NCBI RefSeq assembly: GCF_037325665.1
Contig: NC_090259.1
Span: 33,585,649-33,649,648 of the forward strand
Length of the DNA stretch: 64,000 bases
Direction of reading: 5' to 3'
From: Littorina saxatilis
Lineage: Eukaryota; Mollusca; Gastropoda; Littorinimorpha; Littorinidae
Below, piece after piece: positions 11,994 to 64,000 of this stretch; position 1 is the first letter of the stretch, and every line of letters begins with the position of its first letter. Under the pieces are notes generated by a model that had not been told where the DNA came from, made no database searches, and saw nothing but the letters and a program-made list of their open reading frames with translations. The position numbers and the translations under genes were made by a program.

Positions 11994-13065
11994 TTTGTTT
12001 GTGTCTGTGGTTATATTTGTTTTTTGTGTCAACACGTGTCTGGATGTTTGTACGCTTGTTTGTGAGTGCACAAGGCAAAAGCAAGCAAAAGCCTCGCAAA
12101 AAAAGGTGTTGTTGGGGGAGTTATTTCAAAAGTTAATCTTTCCATGTTTTGGGCCACAGAAGACAATACAGATTTCAAAAGAGAGTTGATAGGAGGATGT
12201 ATTTTTCCTTTGGCAGCACCTTTCTTGAGCCGCGAGAAAGTTCAGCAGCTCTGCCAAAATGACAGCAAAAAGCTTTGCAAATTGAAATAAGTTTAGGCAA
12301 CTGCTGACGCCAAACGACACCATTAATTAACAGAGATTTTGGAAAGGGCTGTATATTTTGGTTACCTACATTTGCTCTTTTGATGGTACATGTATGTTGC
12401 AAAGCAAAACAAAACAGAACAAAATTCACTTTCTATCATGTGAAGCACTCTGGGTGGTGTAAAGCCAGATACTAATTGGGCAAATTCGACTGCGAAAAAG
12501 TCTACTTCACAAAGTTTGCTGCACAAAGCTTTGGCACTGACTTAACTGCAAAAAGACTTCACAAAGTCTACGCGAAGTCAACTTCAGGCTCAATTAAGGA
12601 AGGCCTGCAAACATTGCGTCAGTGCTATACATAAACTATAATCCATGGACTTACAAGATCTATAAGAACACAGGTCCATGCTATTATCACACTGTGCTTA
12701 GGTGACGGGAGATTTTAAATTCAGATTTACATGCCACTTCAGAATCCTGGTGAAAGCATTGTGTGGTCGGAGACCAACTTAGTTTCTCTGAAAGCGGCCC
12801 AGCTCAATTACACTGACCTTCAGAGAAAGAAAAGACAAACAGTGCACATCATTACAATTGAAATGACAGGAAATAAATATAAAACAGAGTGTCTAGAGAC
12901 AAATAAAAAGCTAAAAGACAGAGCATACTTCAAAGCTACTGAATGAAGATTTAAAGCAGGAAATTGTTTTAAGCCTCAGATGCTTTCTAAAAGCGTGTAG
13001 TCATCTCATTCTCAAATATTCATTCATACTTTCATAATAGCCATTACAAATAGCATTCCAGCATA
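11994..13065. other. Spacer containing a diverged repeat
   Basis: No gene is seen. The stretch 12,490-12,606 (TTTGGCACTGAC..AAAAAGACTTC..CTCAATTAAGGAAG) recurs, diverged, at about 14,010-14,128, so it is an interspersed repeat. Confidence 0.45.
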
Positions 13066-13077
13066 AAGCAACATACC

Positions 13078-13463
13078 TTCTCTTCTTCTTCTTCTGCGTT
13101 CGTGGGCTGAAACTCCCATGTACACTCGTGTTTTTTGCACAAGTGGAATTTTACGAGTATGACCGTTTTTTACCCCGCCATTTAGGCAGCCATACGCCGT
13201 TTTCGGAGGAAGCATGCTGGGTATTTTCGTGTTTCTATAACCCACCGAACTCTGACATGGATTACAGGATCTTTTTCGTGCGCACTTGGTCTTGTGCTTG
13301 CGTGTACACACGGGGGTGTTCGGACACCGAGGAGAGTCTGCACACAAAGTTGACTCTAAGAAAATTAATAAATCTCTCGCCGAACGTGGGGACGAACTCA
13401 CGCTGACAGCGGCCAACTGGATACAAATCCAGCGCGCTACCGACTGAACTACATCCCCGCCCC
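13078..13463 (-). mobile_element. SINE family A, hairpin and (AAG)n-tailed subtype
   Basis: A full-length minus-strand copy with a perfect 12-bp TSD AAGCAACATACC at 13,066-13,077 and 13,464-13,475. It carries the CACTCGTG stem-loop and an (AAG)n tail. Confidence 0.93.
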
Positions 13464-13475
13464 AAGCAACATACC

Positions 13476-14190
13476 AAAACTTAAACCTTCTAAACTTGAA
13501 ACAGACATTGAATTAGATCATCAGTGTTATGTGTGCCGCATGATACTTAAGACAAAACATCCCAAAACTTCTGGGGCTGGTTCTAGATCGTGCATGTACT
13601 GTCTTAAAGCTGAATAGTAGCGGTAAACCTAATTACTTTTCTTCACTAAAAAAAAGGGGGGATACAATGCAGCTCCAATCCATCTTTTGCTACACGGGAT
13701 ACTGTCGATGTCCCCCGTGTGACACTCTCCCACCCGACCGACTCAAGTCTCCCTCGTGTGCCCCTATACAACACTTGAGCTCTTCAGCAAGGTATGACAG
13801 GGTGACCCAGAAGTCCCCCTTGTCACAGCAGGTGCTCTGTAGAGTTATCTGCCTTGAGCACTGAGCTATTTATAGCTTTAAACATTCAGTGGCTAAACAC
13901 TTGTGGGTTTTAGAGACCTGTTTGAGCTCTATAATTCATAAGGTTATGATTTTCTGTGTGTGATAGGGTCTGACTGCTGTTTTCTCCTTGTGTAAAAACC
14001 TGATCATAATTTGGTGCAGTCAACGTCACAAAGTCTACCTCAAAAAGGTCGCTGCAGAAACCTTTGGCACTGATTTTTCGGTAAAAAGACTTTGCCAGGT
14101 CACCTTGGACCTCAATTAAGGAAGACCCTCAAAGCAAAGCAGAATGTTATAGGACTTGGACTTCGCCCAAACTTATTCCTATCTGATAGG
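13476..14190. other. Spacer without recognised gene
   Basis: Mixed composition. It contains the second diverged copy of the 12.5-kb repeat at its right end. I see no supportable ORF. Confidence 0.4.
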
Positions 14191-14196
14191 TTTTGT

Positions 14197-14420
14197 CGAC
14201 GGGCGCAATGGCTTGGTGGTAAGATGCCGGCCTCCAAAGCGGAAGGTCGTGGGTTCGAATCCCGGCCGGGCCTGGCGGGTTAAAGGCACAGTGCAGCTCA
14301 CAGCCTTCCTTTTGCGTTTTTGTTGCAGCTGAGTGCATTTACAGTTCAAAAATCCTCCTATGGCAGTAAAACAAACCCAAAACTACCCAACGACGACATC
14401 TGTGAAGCTCGACAGTTTCT
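14197..14420 (+). mobile_element. tRNA-headed SINE, other body
   Basis: The head GGGCGCAATGGCTTGGTGGTAAG with box B GGTTCGAATCCC resembles the family B head. It then continues into a different body (AAAGGCACAGTGCAGCTC). The 3' limit is uncertain and no TSD was found. Confidence 0.55.
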
Positions 14421-14772
14421 TGTTCACGCGAGTGCATAAATTAACCTAGTTATCACAGGGTGTTTGGTCGGAGTTCGATTCAACTGAGTGATTCCGGCCT
14501 CCATTTTGTTTTACACAAACTCATGATGATGTCTGACATAGTTTGCTAGTGACGTGTCTTTTTGTGCATGATGTGGTCTAAATTTAGATCCAAAAATAGG
14601 TAAAGACCAGCCGGGTCCGAGTACGAAATTAATTCGTAAAAAAATCGCAGTTCTTGACTCTTTGGGTGCAAGTCAATGAAACTTGGTAGTTCTTCTAACG
14701 GATAGCTGCCTGAGGTATGACTAAAAGACCCAGGGGCTCCGTGCACCTGGATTTGACAAGTTCAGTACCTTT

Positions 14773-15073
14773 AAGGTGGAGATTTTTCCGATCTCCCAGG
14801 TCAACTTATGTGCAGACCTGCTAGTGCCTTATCCCCCTTCAAGTGTACACGCTAGCACAAGACCAAGTGCGCACCGAAAAGATCCTGTAATCCATGTCAG
14901 AGTTCAGTGGGTTATAGAGACACAAAAATATCCAGCATGCTTCCTCCGAAAGCGGCGTATGGCTGCCTAAATGGCGGGGTAAAAACCACGTAATACACGT
15001 AAAAATCCACTCATGCAAAAACACGAGTGTACAAGGAAGTTTCAGCCCACGAACGCAGAAGAAGAAGAAGATA
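14773..15073 (+). mobile_element. SINE family B, 5'-truncated
   Basis: It starts within the family B body (GTGGAGATTTTTCCGATCTC), then has the 3' body shared with family A, the hairpin and an (AAG)n tail. The tRNA head is missing. Confidence 0.8.
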
Positions 15074-15079
15074 GGTTTT

Positions 15080-16383
15080 GCCTCCAAAAATAATTCTAGT
15101 GTTAAATGCACTGGGTCCCATTAGTAAACAATAAGATCATGTCACAAATAGTGTCACATTTTTACAGATGACATAGTTAAAAGTTCTCATTATTTTCACA
15201 AAACATATCACTTGCACATTTAGACCCACATTAGTTACCATGTGACACACACGTGCCTGAAAATGAGTAACTGCTGTAACATATTCTTATTCTTATACTC
15301 AAGAAAAACGGTACTTGTCCCAAGAGGAGCGAGTATCTTTACACACAACAAAGTTTCGCTTGAGAAGAAATACATGAAATTGCATAATCCCTCTTCCAGT
15401 CTATATTTTACAATTTTCAGTGACCCCCCCCCCCCCCCCCCCACCCCAATTTAAGACTCCCTTCCTATTAAGAACCAGTTTTTGCAGATTTTTGTTCATA
15501 ACCTCTAAAAAAATTCACACACAACTTAAAGGTCCTTGTCTACATTTGTATACCCAAATCGCCATTTGACCATTAAAATGCAGAGTCTATTATCTACAAA
15601 TATCAACAATACACCCCCTTTCGATCAGGAAAGACGAAGCCAGTGTAGCCGTTTGAAAATTCATTGTAGTATTCCAGCGTAGTACTCATAGTAGGATATC
15701 CTTATTTGGAAAATGCCAAGCGCAAAACTCCTCTCAAATCCCGTGCATTTCGTGCGTTAAAAAAATAAAGCGTGGACAGCGCTCCAGTGTTAAACTGTTG
15801 CTGCACTTGTTTGGGCATGGCTATAAGCATAGTTACATGAATTTAATTGGTCAGTATTTTTAGGCAAAGCACACGTTCTCAGCAAACACAAAACAAAATA
15901 TTGGAAGCGTGAGTCACGCTACCCCCCCCCCCCCCCAAAAAAAAATTTACATATATTTTTTTTTCTATAACTTTTTTCCCCATGGTTCATTCATCATCTG
16001 ACATAATTTTTTTTAGCGAAATCTAACCATAAGATTATTGAAAAAAAAGCAAAATTGTAGACGACCACCTTTAAGACTGGCTCAGACCTGCTGTTCTCAC
16101 ATTTTTGGAGGGGGGTTCCACTGGACAGTACTTTTACCCGGAGTGAGCAATTAAAACTGGTGGCAGGGAAAAATGGGGTGTGCAATTCTGGGGAAACGGG
16201 GGGAGATTCAACTGGGGCATGTGAGAAAAGAGATCACAATCAAAAGTTGACTATAGGCGTTGGCTTTAATTGATCAGTCTTCTTTCACCAGCTTTCAAAA
16301 GACGTAATCAATCATAGTACATGTACTTTCTCATAAAAATGAACCGATCATATTATTTTCTCCTTATAATGACAACAGAGTAG
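15080..16383. other. Spacer downstream of the copper transporter gene
   Basis: It holds C-runs (15,426-15,441; 15,921-15,935) and fragments of the mariner-type MITE (about 15,448-15,480 and 16,070-16,125). No gene is seen. It probably includes the 3' UTR of the SLC31 gene at its right edge. Confidence 0.5.
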
Positions 16384-22444
<6,061 letters not shown>

Positions 22445-22579
22445 TGCCAGACAATGAATCTGTAACCACTCCGGTTTTGAATATATATCACAGTGCTCTC
22501 AGGCTGTATACTGACATCAGTGTGCAGCCATTTTGATCTTAAGCTGTCATGTGATCAAACACATGATCGCTCGGGTGAC

Positions 22580-22713
22580 AAAGAGAGATTTTCACTGGTT
22601 GGTTAATCCGAAAAGAAAAACGCGATTTCATTGGCTGATCATATCGTAGGTTCGAAATTCGAAAGTAATGGACGCATGGACACAATGTTGATGTTGTCAA
22701 GCGTTCGTTTGAG
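22580..22713. promoter_or_regulatory. Head-to-head promoter with CCAAT and twin CHR-like TTCGAA motifs; candidate ASPM 5' exon
   Basis: An inverted CCAAT box (ATTGGCTG, 22,630-22,637) is followed by TTCGAA at 22,651-22,656 and 22,658-22,663. A candidate non-coding first exon ends at GAG|GTAGGC (22,713/22,714). The matching acceptor CTGTTGCAG lies at 23,162-23,170, and the 5' UTR then continues to the ATG at 23,240. NF-Y sites plus a CHR (TTYGAA) are the known signature of DREAM/MuvB-controlled G2/M genes, and ASPM is such a gene in vertebrates. The SLC31 ATG exon lies about 200 bp away on the other strand. Motif calls are seen; the regulatory role is inferred. Confidence 0.45.
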
Positions 22714-23239
22714 GTAGGCCGAATGCCGTTACTGTGAATGTTGGAGATGTGTGAAAGGATTTTGTATATTTGGGCCTGAGCAGGTTAATTTGTGCAATTA
22801 AGTGCACAACCGTGCGGTGAGCGTTGATGAACTAGGATGGGTGGTTGCCGATGAAGAAAGCGTTGATTGTTCACGTTGCATGGACAACTTATGTACTGCA
22901 CAGTGCAGCAAACGAAACGATGCTGGTTAAAAGTACGATATTGATTTTTGCCAAGAAATTTGGGCCATTGATGGTACTTTTTTTAAGCTGGGGTTAACTG
23001 ACAACAATGCGATCTGACAATATCTCAACATAAACTGTACAGTGTACTAAGACTAAGTAGCCTACCGTTTAAAAATCATGCTGCATTCATGATGTAAATC
23101 CAGTTCTTAAAGACTTAGAATCAAAACTTGTGAAGTTGAAAGTATATGATTTCCTCAATTTCTGTTGCAGAATATAATTTCTTAACTTATGAGCAGATAG
23201 TGAGATACTAAGCTCTAAGTGACAATCTTTTACACAAGT

Positions 23240-64000
<40,761 letters not shown>

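Noticed and set aside
10324-13477. Open frames of 60-150 codons in SINE copies
   Set aside because: The same frames recur in every SINE copy on both strands, shift between copies and match no protein family.

Overview
The window is animal nuclear DNA, most likely from a marine mollusc and probably a gastropod. The evidence is intron-rich host genes, several tRNA-headed SINE families with clean target-site duplications (TSDs), very abundant GT/CA microsatellites, and interspersed repeats of a type I associate with mollusc genomes. The species cannot be fixed from sequence alone.

Layout. 1-16.3 kb holds no host gene that I can support: microsatellites, SINEs, MITEs, a locally triplicated AT-rich block (7.4-10.1 kb) and a decayed transposon-type peptidase fragment (3.4-3.8 kb). 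16.38-22.44 kb holds a complete minus-strand SLC31/CTR copper-transporter gene of five coding exons and 187 codons. About 22.45-22.71 kb is a short head-to-head promoter region with an inverted CCAAT box and two TTCGAA (CHR-like) motifs. From 23.24 kb to the window end runs a plus-strand orthologue of ASPM (abnormal spindle). I can place 18 coding exons with consistent splice phases: an ASH domain, a long disordered exon, the conserved MYYDERW block, two calponin-homology domains, and a final 3.4-kb IQ-repeat exon still open at base 64,000. That is about 3,220 codons in the window.

The ASPM intron between 41,326 and 56,840 contains a whole-looking Polinton/Maverick, 41,680-56,255 (14,576 bp), with a 6-bp TSD (GCTGTG) and terminal inverted repeats of about 234 bp that are nearly identical. 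It carries a leftward protein-primed DNA polymerase B. A rightward, tightly packed set follows: packaging ATPase, two family proteins of unknown role, chromodomain integrase, a small membrane protein, minor capsid, a glycine-rich virion-type protein, major capsid and adenain-like protease. To the right lie two accessory genes with their own TATA boxes, one encoding a PC4-like protein.

Other highlights: the splice donor of one ASPM exon sits inside a 76-bp tandem repeat of six copies; the IQ exon shows two recent in-frame expansions; an intronic repeat carries many AAGGTCA nuclear-receptor-type half-sites; and SINEs with two unrelated heads share one 3' body.
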